Of a DNA stretch of 64,000 nucleotides, positions 17,949 to 27,297 are shown piece by piece. The notes under the pieces are model-generated. The model worked only from the letters and a program-made list of their open reading frames with translations. It was not told the origin of the DNA and did no database searches. The stretch comes from an uncultured Muribaculaceae bacterium (GTDB taxonomy: Bacteria > Bacteroidota > Bacteroidia > Bacteroidales > Muribaculaceae), in contig CAJUOB010000009.1 of assembly GCA_910587915.1 (NCBI GenBank), forward strand, positions 3,719 to 67,718, read 5' to 3'. Position numbers and translations under genes: made by a program. Position 1 is the stretch's first letter, and every line of letters starts with the position of its first letter.

Positions 17949-19811
17949 ATGAACAGAAATCACGACCGATGGAGGCACCTGCGGGTGTGGCTCGGTTGGC
18001 ACAGGGCCGACCGTCGGCGTCTGGCGTATCGGTTTGGCCGTATGGTGAGAGGTGTCTCAGCGGTATTGTCGGTTCTTGTGTTTGTGGCAGCGGTCGCAGC
18101 TTTGACCGCCTTGATAATATACAGTGGGTTCGATAGCGGTGCCGTGAGCCGCACGGTGCTACGGCGTATCCTTCGATGCTCGCAGATCATATTTCTCGTG
18201 TCTATAGCATTCAATCTTGTATTCAGACTGCGGAGCGAACTTAAGTCGAGCCGTATAATAAAATATGTGGCCCAGATTGCCATGATCAGCACGCTTGTGC
18301 CGTTGGTGTGGCCGCATTGCACCGGGCCGGCCGATGCTGTGCTGCACTTTCTCCATAGCCGCTACTACGTATATATAGTGTTGGCTGTGTACTCTGTCGC
18401 CGAGATTTGCTATGGAGTCATGACAGTACTGTCGCGTCGCACCAACCCATCGCTCATTCTCTCGGTTAGTTTTCTGTTCTTCATATTTATAGGGTCGTTC
18501 GTGCTTGCCATGCCACGATGTACGGTAGGCACTGTTTCATATGTCGATTCATTGTTCATGGCTGCAAGCGCTGTGAGTATGACGGGTCTCACCACGGTTG
18601 ACCTCGCCACAGCCTATACCCCGTTGGGGTGGGCTGTTATTGCCGTACTTATGCAGATCGGCGCCCTTGGAGTACTGACATTCACCAGCTTTTTCGCCAT
18701 ATTTTTCAGTGGCCGTTCAAGTATCTACAATCAGTTGCTCATACGTGATTTTATCTATTCCAAGAGTATGAGTGCTCTCGCGCCGGTGGTGATGTACATA
18801 CTGTGCTTCACTCTTGTTGTAGAATCGATTGGAGCGGTGGCCGTATACTTTGCCGTCCCCGAGGGAATGTTCGAGGATTCTTCTGATAGGGTGTTCTTTG
18901 CCATCTTCCACTCTGTGTCAGGCTTCTGCAATGGTGGCTTCACCACGTTGCCCGATGGACTCCAGACTCCCGCGCTTATGAATTCCGGCGGTGCCATATA
19001 TATAGTGATGACCGCACTTATTCTCGCCGGTGGTCTTGGCTTTCCTAATCTGGTTAATTTCAAAGATGCCGCCGCCGAGTATTTCCGGCGCCTTCGTGCC
19101 AGGTGCACCGGTAGGCCACAGAGCGGACGGCGCCGTCATATCTACGACCTCAACACCAAGCTGGTGCTTATGGCCACAGTTGTGCTGTTCCTCGGTGGCG
19201 CTATCGCTTTCTTTGTCCTTGAATACGACCATGCTTTGGCCGGCATGCCATTGGAAAAGAAAATAGTGCAGTCGCTTTTCAATTCGGCCACACCGCGTAC
19301 TGCCGGTTTTGGCTCATTGCCACTGAGTTCACTTTCTCATGCCATGTTTATGATCATGATGTTTCTCATGTGGGTGGGATGTTCATCGCAGTCGATGGGC
19401 GGAGGAATAAAAGTGAATACGTTCATGGCAGTGGTGTTCAATCTCCGCTCTATCATCCTTGGCTACAAAGGAGTCCCTGCAATGGGTCGGAATATTGCAT
19501 TGCCGTCTGTGCGCCGGGCCAATGCTGTGGTGGCGCTATCGATAGCCGCTGTGTTGCTCTATTCGACTGTCATAATGGCTATTCAGCCCGAATTGCCGTT
19601 TTCCGATGTGCTGTTCGAATGTTTCTCGGCGGTCACCACAGTAGGATTGTCGCTTGGCACTACTACGGAATTATGCTCTGTCTCAAAAATGGTTCTGGCC
19701 ACGGCCATGTTTCTCGGCCGGGTCGGCATCATATCGGTGCTGTGTGGTTTCGTCGGAAGCCGTCGTGATCCGTCGGAACACCTACCCACCGACGACATCA
19801 TCATCAACTGA
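17949..19811 (+). CDS. trkH: Potassium uptake protein, TrkH/KtrB family
   Basis: 620 residues from ATG 17949; a GTG at 17895 would add 18 residues and cannot be excluded. The protein has an extra hydrophobic N-terminal part (about four helices) followed by the TrkH core with four pore loops, each with a filter-type turn: SMTGLTTVD, CNGGFTTLP, PRTAGFGSLPL and AVTTVGLSLGT. It forms the membrane channel of a potassium uptake system gated by the cytoplasmic RCK protein encoded 63 bases downstream. It is divergent from rpsP. Ion specificity (K+ with or without Na+ coupling) is not determinable. Confidence 0.92.
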   Translation: MNRNHDRWRHLRVWLGWHRADRRRLAYRFGRMVRGVSAVLSVLVFVAAVAALTALIIYSGFDSGAVSRTVLRRILRCSQIIFLVSIAFNLVFRLRSELKSSRIIKYVAQIAMISTLVPLVWPHCTGPADAVLHFLHSRYYVYIVLAVYSVAEICYGVMTVLSRRTNPSLILSVSFLFFIFIGSFVLAMPRCTVGTVSYVDSLFMAASAVSMTGLTTVDLATAYTPLGWAVIAVLMQIGALGVLTFTSFFAIFFSGRSSIYNQLLIRDFIYSKSMSALAPVVMYILCFTLVVESIGAVAVYFAVPEGMFEDSSDRVFFAIFHSVSGFCNGGFTTLPDGLQTPALMNSGGAIYIVMTALILAGGLGFPNLVNFKDAAAEYFRRLRARCTGRPQSGRRRHIYDLNTKLVLMATVVLFLGGAIAFFVLEYDHALAGMPLEKKIVQSLFNSATPRTAGFGSLPLSSLSHAMFMIMMFLMWVGCSSQSMGGGIKVNTFMAVVFNLRSIILGYKGVPAMGRNIALPSVRRANAVVALSIAAVLLYSTVIMAIQPELPFSDVLFECFSAVTTVGLSLGTTTELCSVSKMVLATAMFLGRVGIISVLCGFVGSRRDPSEHLPTDDIIIN

Positions 19812-19852
19812 TGACCGAACAGCAAGCATGGCTAAATTCATAATTCAAAATC

Positions 19853-19866
19853 CATAATTCATAATT
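19853..19866. repeat. AATTATGAATTATG-type repeat upstream of trkA
   Basis: CATAATTCATAATT (19853-19866), reverse complement AATTATGAATTATG, is preceded by another ATAATTC copy near 19840. The identical 14-mer occurs again at 63879-63892. Short AT-rich intergenic repeat; origin unclear. Confidence 0.5.
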
Positions 19867-19874
19867 AAAGAACA

Positions 19875-20564
19875 ATGCGTTATCTGATAATAGGACTTGG
19901 AATATACGGAGAGAATCTTGCCCGCGACCTTACCGATATGGGGCATGAAGTGATTGGGGCGGATATAAAGCAGAGCCATGTAGAGGCTGTTAAGGATTAT
20001 ATATCCACCGTCTATATCATCGACTCCACCGAAGAAGGAGCATTGGCAGTGCTTCCGTTGTCGAACGTCGATATGGTCATTGTTGCCATCGGCGAGAATT
20101 TTGGTGCGAGCATACGAACGGTTGCCCTTTTGAAAAAAGCCGGTGTAAAACATATATTTGCGAGAGCGATCGATAAATTGCATGAGTCGATACTCGAGAG
20201 CTTCAACATCGACCGCATACTTACTCCGGAGCAACGGGCTGCCGCCGACTTGACCCACGAGATGGAGCTTGGGTCGGAAATACGGACACTTTCGGTCGAC
20301 GACGATAGCGTGGTGGCGAGTTTCGCAGCCCCTGCATTTTTGTCGGGTCTCAAATATTCCGAAATTGATTTCGACGGGCGATATGGTCTCAAATTTGTGG
20401 CTGCCACCCGACCGGTTGTCAAAAGAAATGTTCTGGGCATCGAGCGCCCGGCTCGCGAAGTGCTCGATATTACATCCGACACTCCTGTCACTGTGGGCGA
20501 GAATGATGTTCTGACTCTCTTCGGCACACGCCGCAAGCTTCAGAAATTCTTATCCGGAAGTTAG
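19875..20564 (+). CDS. trkA: Potassium channel regulatory subunit, TrkA/KtrA family
   Basis: 229 residues. An N-terminal RCK_N nucleotide-binding domain begins MRYLIIGLGIYGENLARDL with the GxGxxG motif at residues 7-12 and an acidic residue ending the second strand (IGADIKQ). A TrkA_C domain follows from about residue 140. The single-RCK length fits the KtrA type that forms an octameric ring under a TrkH/KtrB channel and gates it in response to nucleotides. The upstream gene is that channel, so the two form one functional system. Confidence 0.92.
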   Translation: MRYLIIGLGIYGENLARDLTDMGHEVIGADIKQSHVEAVKDYISTVYIIDSTEEGALAVLPLSNVDMVIVAIGENFGASIRTVALLKKAGVKHIFARAIDKLHESILESFNIDRILTPEQRAAADLTHEMELGSEIRTLSVDDDSVVASFAAPAFLSGLKYSEIDFDGRYGLKFVAATRPVVKRNVLGIERPAREVLDITSDTPVTVGENDVLTLFGTRRKLQKFLSGS

Positions 20565-20641
20565 AGCCATGTTACGACGTATTTATCGTCATTCGCATCT
20601 AAACTTTTTTCAAAACCTAATTGCTTGCTTCTGACTGAGAA

Positions 20642-22642
20642 ATGTATACAAAAGAACGTACTGGTATAGGCCGTCTGTCGGCCATGGGGCTTATAGTTGC
20701 CATCGGCATCGTGTTCGGCGACATAGGCACTTCGCCATTGTATGTCATGAAGGCAATTGTCGGTGCCAATCCGGCATTTGGTTCCGACTATATCTACGGT
20801 GCGGTGTCGTGCATCATATGGACACTTACACTGCAGACCACTGTCAAATATGTCCTTATAGCACTTCGGGCCGACAATAAAGGCGAAGGCGGCATATTGG
20901 CATTGTTTTCATTGCTGCGATCCATGAAGCCACGATGGCTCTATGTAGTAGCGGCCGTCGGGTCGGCCGCACTTGTCGCCGACGGTGTCATAACTCCTGC
21001 AATTACAGTGTCGTCGGCTGTCGAAGGACTTCGTGTGTTCGACTCATCACTTCCTGTGGTGCCGGTTACAATAGTGGTGATTCTCGGCATATTTCTTATG
21101 CAACAGGCCGGAACCGGAAAAATCGGGCGTTTCTTCGGTCCGTTCATGTTGTTGTGGTTCCTTATGCTTGGAGCGCTTGGAGTGGCGAATATCGGCCAGC
21201 ATGCTGCTGTGCTCAAAGCATTTAATCCGCTGTGCGCTGTGCGGTTGCTTGTATCGTCGCCCGAGTGGTTCCTGATCATGGGCGCGGTGTTTCTCTGTAC
21301 TACAGGTGCCGAAGCACTGTATTCCGATCTGGGTCATTGTGGCCGCCGTAATATAGAGGTCAGCTGGCTCTTTGTGAAAGTATGCCTTATTTTGAACTAT
21401 CTCGGCCAGGGTGCGTGGCTCATTTCCAATAACTCGGTCGCAGATAGCGTCAATCCATTCTATGCCATCATGCCGGGATGGTTCACCGGTATCGGGGTTG
21501 TCATGTCGACCGGAGCCGCCGTCATTGCCAGCCAGGCGCTGCTCAGCGGCTCATTCACCATATTTTCCGAAGCTATCAGTCTTGGTTTCTGGCCTCGCAT
21601 GAAAATCAAATATCCGGGAGCGGAGAAAGGCCAGCTCTACATACCCGCTGTCAACATGGCATTGCTCGTTGGTTGTCTTCTGACGGTGCTTATTTTCCGC
21701 GACTCCTCGCATATGGAAGCCGCCTACGGACTTGCCATAACAGTGACAATGCTCATGACCACCGTGCTGCTGTCGTTCTGGATGGTATCTAAAGGCGTGC
21801 CTAAGGTTTTGTGTGTGCTTTTTGCCACCGTCTTCGGTGCTATCGAGGGTGTGTTCTTCGTTGCAAACCTATTCAAGTTCACGCATGGCGGATGGTATAG
21901 CCTCGGGGTGGCTGCAATACTTGCGGCCGTCATCATATTGTGGCGCAATGCCACACGTGCTCGCGCAGGATTTATTGAATTCCGACCCATGGCCGAATGC
22001 ATGCCTATGCTTACGGCGATCAAGGCCGACGATACCATAGCTAAATATGCATCCAATCTGGTGTATTTCAGTCGCTCGGCTTCTACCGATGCAATAGAGA
22101 GTAAAATAGTGTACTCTATTGTCAACAAACAGCCCAAGCGTGCCGACCACTACTGGTTCATACATGTCGAAACCGTCGACAGTCCCGATACTCTCGATTA
22201 TACAGCTGAGGTTATTGTACCGGGTTCGGTCTATTTTGTGTCTATGCGGTTCGGTTTCAGGGTCGAGCCCAAGGTTACGGCCTACTTCCGCCAGGTGGTG
22301 GAGGATCTTGTGGCCGCAGGCGAGCTCGACCTCACCAGCACCTATCCGTCGCTCAAAGCCATGGGAGTGCCGGGCGACTTCCGTTTCATGATATTGCACC
22401 GCATATTCTCCCCGTCGAGCAACTGCAGCCGACGCGACCGCCGGCTTATGCTGGTGCACGAGCGCCTGAGGCGTATCGGCATCAGCGATCAGAAAGCCAT
22501 GGGGCTCGAAACGAGTGTGGTGACCGAGGAAACGGTGCCTTTAATCATAAATTCGGGCACGGGACGTCGCATATCGCCCAGAGAGGAGATACAAATCGGT
22601 CAAAAGATGTCGCATATCGGCCAAAATGGTGCTGAGGAATAG
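20642..22642 (+). CDS. kup: KUP family potassium transporter
   Basis: 666 residues. The N-terminal signature is clear: GLIVAIGIVFGDIGTSPLYVMKAI, then DNKGEGGILALFSLL. About twelve helices follow, and a C-terminal cytoplasmic domain from ~residue 440. Kup proteins are K+/H+ symporters of the inner membrane. It follows the TrkH/TrkA pair by 77 bases on the same strand, giving two independent potassium uptake routes in one block. No terminator was found between this gene and galK, but galK has its own promoter. Confidence 0.95.
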   Translation: MYTKERTGIGRLSAMGLIVAIGIVFGDIGTSPLYVMKAIVGANPAFGSDYIYGAVSCIIWTLTLQTTVKYVLIALRADNKGEGGILALFSLLRSMKPRWLYVVAAVGSAALVADGVITPAITVSSAVEGLRVFDSSLPVVPVTIVVILGIFLMQQAGTGKIGRFFGPFMLLWFLMLGALGVANIGQHAAVLKAFNPLCAVRLLVSSPEWFLIMGAVFLCTTGAEALYSDLGHCGRRNIEVSWLFVKVCLILNYLGQGAWLISNNSVADSVNPFYAIMPGWFTGIGVVMSTGAAVIASQALLSGSFTIFSEAISLGFWPRMKIKYPGAEKGQLYIPAVNMALLVGCLLTVLIFRDSSHMEAAYGLAITVTMLMTTVLLSFWMVSKGVPKVLCVLFATVFGAIEGVFFVANLFKFTHGGWYSLGVAAILAAVIILWRNATRARAGFIEFRPMAECMPMLTAIKADDTIAKYASNLVYFSRSASTDAIESKIVYSIVNKQPKRADHYWFIHVETVDSPDTLDYTAEVIVPGSVYFVSMRFGFRVEPKVTAYFRQVVEDLVAAGELDLTSTYPSLKAMGVPGDFRFMILHRIFSPSSNCSRRDRRLMLVHERLRRIGISDQKAMGLETSVVTEETVPLIINSGTGRRISPREEIQIGQKMSHIGQNGAEE

Positions 22643-22648
22643 AATTTG

Positions 22649-22679
22649 TTGTATTTTAGCGTCGGGTTGCTTATCTTTG
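22649..22679 (+). promoter_or_regulatory. Promoter of the galactose operon
   Basis: TTG (22649-22651) and TATCTTTG (22672-22679) with a 20-base spacer. The galK start is about 83 bases downstream, leaving a leader long enough for regulation. Confidence 0.65.
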
Positions 22680-22761
22680 CACTACGTAACCAAAATCGGC
22701 TGTGTGCGGATTAGGTTGCACCAAACACTAAAATAAACACATTAAAAATACCTGACACACC

Positions 22762-23913
22762 ATGGAACTTCAGAACAAAATCGACTCGACTTTCGAATCT
22801 CGGTTCGGCGGTCACGGCACCATCTATGCCTCCGCCGGACGTATCAACCTCATAGGCGAACACACCGACTATAATGGTGGTTTCGTGTTCCCGGGCGCTA
22901 TCGACAAGGTCATTATGGCCGAAATCCGCGCCAACGGTACCGATAAAGTACGTGTATATTCCATCGATATCGACGACTATGCCGAATTCGGTCTCACCGA
23001 AGCCGACGCTCCCTCCCAGTCATGGGCCCGCTACATCTTCGGCGTATGCCGCGAGGTGCTCAAGCGTGGTGGTAAGGTAGAAGGTTTCGACGCCGTATTT
23101 GCCGGCAATGTGCCTCTGGGCGCTGGTCTGAGCTCTTCTGCTGCTCTTGAATCCTGCTTCGCTTTTGCAGTGAACGATATGTTCAACGGCAACGCTATCG
23201 ATAAGTTCGAGCTCGCCCGCATCGGACAGAGCACCGAACACAACTACTGCGGTGTCAACTGCGGTATTATGGACCAGTTCGCAAGTGTTTTCGGTAAGAA
23301 AGACCACCTGATGCGTCTCGACTGCCGCTCGATGGAGTACGAATATTTCCCCTTCGAGCCCAAGGGCTACTCTCTCGTGCTCGTGGACTCGGTTGTGAAG
23401 CACGAACTCGCCGATTCTCCCTATAACAAACGTCGTGCATCGTGCGAGCGCGTGGCCAAGCGCCTCGGCATCGAGACTCTCCGCGACGCCACCATGGAAA
23501 TGCTCGACTCTGTCAAGAGCGACATCTCCGCCGAGGACTACTTCCGTGCAAAGTTCGTTATTGAAGAGAAAGAGCGTGTCCTCACCGTGTGCGACGCACT
23601 TGTGGCCGGCGACTACGATACCGTAGGCCGTTGCATGTACGAGACTCACCATGGCCTTTCGAAGGACTATGAGGTGAGCTGCGAGGAGCTCGACTTCCTC
23701 AACGATGTGGCCAAGGAATGCGGTGTCATCGGTTCGCGTATCATGGGCGGCGGTTTCGGTGGTTGCACCATCAACCTGGTGAAGGACGAGCTTCTTCCTG
23801 CTTTCATCGCCACTGCCAAGACCAGCTTCAACGAGAAGTATGGCCACGAGCCCAAAATCTACGAAGTAATTATCAGCGACGGTGCCCGCAAGGTGGCCGA
23901 AGCTGCTCATTGA
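22762..23913 (+). CDS. galK: Galactokinase
   Basis: 383 residues, GHMP kinase family: ATP + galactose to galactose-1-phosphate. The galactokinase signature GRINLIGEHTDYNGG is at residues 26-40, the ATP loop is VPLGAGLSSSAALE near residue 113, and the third GHMP motif IMGGGFGGC is near residue 328. Length is normal. It leads an operon with galE, galM and a nucleotidyltransferase. Strong C-ending codon bias suggests good expression. Confidence 0.96.
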   Translation: MELQNKIDSTFESRFGGHGTIYASAGRINLIGEHTDYNGGFVFPGAIDKVIMAEIRANGTDKVRVYSIDIDDYAEFGLTEADAPSQSWARYIFGVCREVLKRGGKVEGFDAVFAGNVPLGAGLSSSAALESCFAFAVNDMFNGNAIDKFELARIGQSTEHNYCGVNCGIMDQFASVFGKKDHLMRLDCRSMEYEYFPFEPKGYSLVLVDSVVKHELADSPYNKRRASCERVAKRLGIETLRDATMEMLDSVKSDISAEDYFRAKFVIEEKERVLTVCDALVAGDYDTVGRCMYETHHGLSKDYEVSCEELDFLNDVAKECGVIGSRIMGGGFGGCTINLVKDELLPAFIATAKTSFNEKYGHEPKIYEVIISDGARKVAEAAH

Positions 23914-23953
23914 TTGCTTGGATTGCCATAATCCCTGCAGTTGAAAATTTTTC

Positions 23954-23999
23954 AGTTGATAAGTTCTGCCATTGCTCCCAACGGCCGGACTTATCAACT
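23954..23999 (+). promoter_or_regulatory. Intercistronic stem-loop between galK and galE
   Basis: AGTTGATAAGT (23954-23964) pairs perfectly with ACTTATCAACT (23989-23999) around a 24-base region. The arm GATAAGT/ACTTATC recurs in the hairpin at 60775-60818. Confidence 0.7.
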
Positions 24000-24020
24000 T
24001 CTTAAACTCATAAACACAAA

Positions 24021-25043
24021 ATGAAAGAAACAGTATTGGTGTCCGGCGGTGCCGGATATATAGGCACCCACACTACCGTGGCTCTGATTGAGGCCGGATA
24101 CGATGTGGTGGTTATCGATAATTTCTCGAATTCCGAACCATCGGCAATCGAAGGAGTGGAAAAAATCGTGGGTCGCAAAATCACTTTTGAGGAAGTCGAC
24201 ACTTGCGATAAAGCCGCTCTCCGCGGTGTGTTTGAGCGTCATCAGTTCAATACCGTCATTCACTTCGCTGCCTACAAGGCTGTGGGCGAATCGATGTCCG
24301 AGCCTCTGAAGTACTACCAGAACAATCTCGTGTCCTACATGAATATTCTGGAAATGATGAAGGAATTCAACCGTCCCAACATACTGTTCTCTTCATCGGC
24401 CACTGTATATGGCGATGCCGAGGTGCTTCCCGTCACCGAGCAGACCCCCCGTCAGCCGGCTACATCGCCCTACGGCAACACCAAGCAGATTGCCGAAGAT
24501 ATACTCCGCGACTGCTGCCGTGCCTACGAAGGCATGTATGGCATAGCTCTCCGGTACTTCAATCCTATCGGTGCGCATCCGTCGGCTCTTATCGGCGAAC
24601 TGCCCCGTGGTGTGCCCAACAACCTCGTGCCTTTCATCACCCAGACTGCCGCCGGTATTCGCGAATGCCTTTCGGTATTTGGCGACGACTACGACACCGC
24701 CGACGGCACATGTCTCCGCGACTACATCGACGTCAACGACCTTGCCAAGGCCCATGTCGCTGCTGTGAACCGCATGACAGCTCACAAGATGGATGCCAAG
24801 TACGAAATTTTCAACGTAGGCACGGGCAATCCTGTATCGGTGCTCGAACTCGTCACACGCTTCGAGAAAGCAAACAATCTCAAACTCAACTATAAGATTG
24901 TAGGACGTCGTCCCGGCGACGTTCCCGCTGTATGGGCTGATACCGCACTGGCCAACGAAGTGCTCGGCTGGAAGGCTGAGTGCGATCTCGACGACACATT
25001 GCGCTCGTCGTGGGCTTGGGAAAAGCACATACGCAACATCTGA
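24021..25043 (+). CDS. galE: UDP-glucose 4-epimerase
   Basis: 340 residues, extended short-chain dehydrogenase. NAD-binding GGAGYIGTH lies at residues 9-17, the active-site YGNTK (YxxxK) near residue 150, with the catalytic Ser in FSSSATVYG near 125. It interconverts UDP-galactose and UDP-glucose with bound NAD. Second gene of the galactose operon, 107 bases after galK with a stem-loop between. Confidence 0.96.
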   Translation: MKETVLVSGGAGYIGTHTTVALIEAGYDVVVIDNFSNSEPSAIEGVEKIVGRKITFEEVDTCDKAALRGVFERHQFNTVIHFAAYKAVGESMSEPLKYYQNNLVSYMNILEMMKEFNRPNILFSSSATVYGDAEVLPVTEQTPRQPATSPYGNTKQIAEDILRDCCRAYEGMYGIALRYFNPIGAHPSALIGELPRGVPNNLVPFITQTAAGIRECLSVFGDDYDTADGTCLRDYIDVNDLAKAHVAAVNRMTAHKMDAKYEIFNVGTGNPVSVLELVTRFEKANNLKLNYKIVGRRPGDVPAVWADTALANEVLGWKAECDLDDTLRSSWAWEKHIRNI

Positions 25044-25066
25044 ACTCTCTTCAACCCGCTATTATA

Positions 25067-26113
25067 ATGATAAAAAAAGATAGTGCAGCCTCACCGCTTG
25101 GCGAGATTCAGCTGCTTACAATAGTAAATGCATCCGGTGCTTCCGTGGTCCTCACCAATGTTGGTGCCGGAATTGTGGCCGTGAATGTGCCCGACCGAAA
25201 TGGAAATCTCGATGACGTGGCTCTGGGATATGCCGATCCGGTCGATTACATCGGCGATGGCCCATGTGCCGGAAAAATCCCCGGTCGCTATGCAAACCGC
25301 ATCGCCGGAGGTGTGTTCCACATCAATGGTCTCGAATATCATCTGCCCATCAACAACGGGCCCAATAGTCTACATGGTGGTCCCGACGGATTCAACAACC
25401 GTCTGTGGACCGTAGTGTCGGCCGAGGGTTGCAAAGTGGTGTTCGAGTATGTAGCGGCCGACGGAGAGGCCGGATATCCCGGCGAACTCACAGCTCGCGC
25501 TGAATATGAGTGGACCGACGAAAACGAACTCAAACTCACCCTCGGAGCCACTACTACGGCCAAGACAGTAGTGAACCTCACTAATCATGCCTATTGGAAC
25601 CTTGCCGGACACGATTCCGGAAATGTGCTCGGTGCCACAATGCGTCTCAACGCTTCGAACTATCTCCCCACCGACGAGGTGCAGATTCCTACAGGGGCGC
25701 TCGAGCCCGTGGCCGGCACTCCTATGGATTTCACTGCAGCCAAGGAAATCGGCAAGGATATAGAGGCCGATTTCACTGCCTTGAAAATTGGTAAAGGTTA
25801 CGATCACTGTTGGGTGGTCGACAACTGGAAGCCCGGGCATGTGCAGCCTGTGGCATGGCTTGCCGACGAGAAGTCGGGACGCGTGCTCGAAGTCTCTACC
25901 GATCAGCCCGGCATTCAGGTATATACAGGCAACTGGCTCGCAGGATGTCCTGCCAACAAGGCCGGTCGGAGCTACAACGACTACGATGGCGTGGCTATCG
26001 AATGTCAGGATTTTCCCGATGCTCCGAATAAGCCCGCTTTCCCTTCCACCCTTCTCGAACCCGGGCAGAAGTATGAACGCCATATCAATTTCAAATTCAC
26101 AACCAAAATATGA
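25067..26113 (+). CDS. galM: Aldose 1-epimerase (mutarotase), cytoplasmic
   Basis: 348 residues from ATG 25067, 23 bases after galE. Family motifs are present: GRYANRIAGG, then NHAYWNLAGH with the catalytic His, KGYDHCWVVD and a late Glu in AIECQDFPD. It interconverts alpha and beta anomers of galactose so GalK can use it. No signal peptide, in contrast to the lipoprotein paralogue at 57780. The stop overlaps the next gene's start (ATGA). Confidence 0.94.
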   Translation: MIKKDSAASPLGEIQLLTIVNASGASVVLTNVGAGIVAVNVPDRNGNLDDVALGYADPVDYIGDGPCAGKIPGRYANRIAGGVFHINGLEYHLPINNGPNSLHGGPDGFNNRLWTVVSAEGCKVVFEYVAADGEAGYPGELTARAEYEWTDENELKLTLGATTTAKTVVNLTNHAYWNLAGHDSGNVLGATMRLNASNYLPTDEVQIPTGALEPVAGTPMDFTAAKEIGKDIEADFTALKIGKGYDHCWVVDNWKPGHVQPVAWLADEKSGRVLEVSTDQPGIQVYTGNWLAGCPANKAGRSYNDYDGVAIECQDFPDAPNKPAFPSTLLEPGQKYERHINFKFTTKI

Positions 26114-27021
26114 AACCAACACTATTCATTCTTGCTGCCGGCATGGGTAGCCGCTACGGTGGCCTTAAGCAGCTCGACGGTCTTGGCCCCAATGGCGAGA
26201 CTATCATGGACTATTCTGTCTTCGATGCCATCCGCGCCGGTTTCGGCAAAGTGGTGTTCGTTATCCGCAAGGATTTCGAGGCCGATTTCCGCGAGAAAAT
26301 TCTTTCCAAATATGAGGGCGTAGTGCCTGTGGACGTCGTTTTCCAGGCTATCGACAAACTCCCCGAAGGTTACACCTGCCCCGCCGACCGCACAAAGCCC
26401 TGGGGTACCAACCACGCTGTGCTTATGGGCAAGGATGCCATCAAGGAACCTTTCGCTGTAATCAATGCCGACGACTTCTACGGTCGCGATGCATTCGAGG
26501 TTATAGCTAAGGAACTCATGCGTCCCCGCGACCGTAAGGGCGATTACTGCATGGTCGGTTTCCGTGTAGGCAACACCATGACAGAGAATGGCTCGGTTGC
26601 CCGTGGCGTTTGCGAGAACAAGGACGGCTTCCTTTCGTCTGTTGTAGAGCGCACTGCAATCAGCTACGATCCTGAACACCGTATTGTGTTCACCGACGAA
26701 AATGGTCAGGTGCAGACTCTCGAACCCAACACTCCCGTGTCGATGAACATGTGGGGATTCACTCCCGACTACTTCGATTTCAGCGAGCGTGAATTCGTGA
26801 AGTTCCTCGACCACGACCTCAATACTCCCAAAGCCGAGTTCTTCATTCCTCTCTGCATCGATACCCTCATCAACAGTGGCGAGGCTACCGTCAAAGTTCT
26901 CGATACCGACTCCAAGTGGTTCGGCGTCACCTACAGTGCCGACCGTCCTGCTGTTGTCGAAAAGTTCGCCCAGCTTGCTGCCGATGGTGAATATCCCACC
27001 CCTCTTTTCCCTAAGAAATAA
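26110..27021 (+). CDS. Sugar-phosphate nucleotidyltransferase family protein
   Basis: 303 residues. The N-terminal nucleotide-binding signature LAAGMGSRYGGLKQL (residues 8-22) and the metal-binding-type strand FAVINADDFYG near residue 117 mark it as an NTP-transferase of the GalU/RmlA superfamily. Overlapping the galM stop by 4 bases, it is the last gene of the galactose operon, and no GalT uridylyltransferase is present in the window. It may therefore act on galactose-1-phosphate or glucose-1-phosphate with UTP, which is inference. A strong terminator follows. Confidence 0.85.
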   Translation: MKPTLFILAAGMGSRYGGLKQLDGLGPNGETIMDYSVFDAIRAGFGKVVFVIRKDFEADFREKILSKYEGVVPVDVVFQAIDKLPEGYTCPADRTKPWGTNHAVLMGKDAIKEPFAVINADDFYGRDAFEVIAKELMRPRDRKGDYCMVGFRVGNTMTENGSVARGVCENKDGFLSSVVERTAISYDPEHRIVFTDENGQVQTLEPNTPVSMNMWGFTPDYFDFSEREFVKFLDHDLNTPKAEFFIPLCIDTLINSGEATVKVLDTDSKWFGVTYSADRPAVVEKFAQLAADGEYPTPLFPKK

Positions 27022-27043
27022 TCGGTTGGATTATACAGTTCTG

Positions 27044-27080
27044 AAGGCGTCCGCTATTGTGGACGCCTTTAATTTTTTTT
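27044..27080 (+). terminator. Terminator of the galactose operon
   Basis: AAGGCGTCC (27044-27052) pairs perfectly with GGACGCCTT (27061-27069), 8-base loop, followed by a run of eight Ts at 27073-27080. Confidence 0.9.
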
Positions 27081-27256
27081 AACGGGTAAACGGCCGGGTA
27101 ACAGTTGACAAAGGTTTATTTCTCGAAAACATGTTTTTAAACATATTTTTGCGCAACACGTTGTAGGGGTGCTTGTTATGGGCTGTTTTTGGCTATTTGT
27201 AAAATGCATTAATTATTTTTAAACATGAAATTCTTCCCAAAAAGCCTGAAAATGAC

Positions 27257-27264
27257 TATCTTTG
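27257..27264 (+). promoter_or_regulatory. -7 box of ndk
   Basis: TATCTTTG, matching TAnnTTTG, 33 bases before the ndk start. The -33 region only has a weak TTC. The 276-base gap 27022-27297 holds this box, the terminator upstream, and otherwise AT-rich sequence with nothing recognised. Confidence 0.55.
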
Positions 27265-27297
27265 GGAAACAAAATCCCCTATATTTAAAGAACCTTA

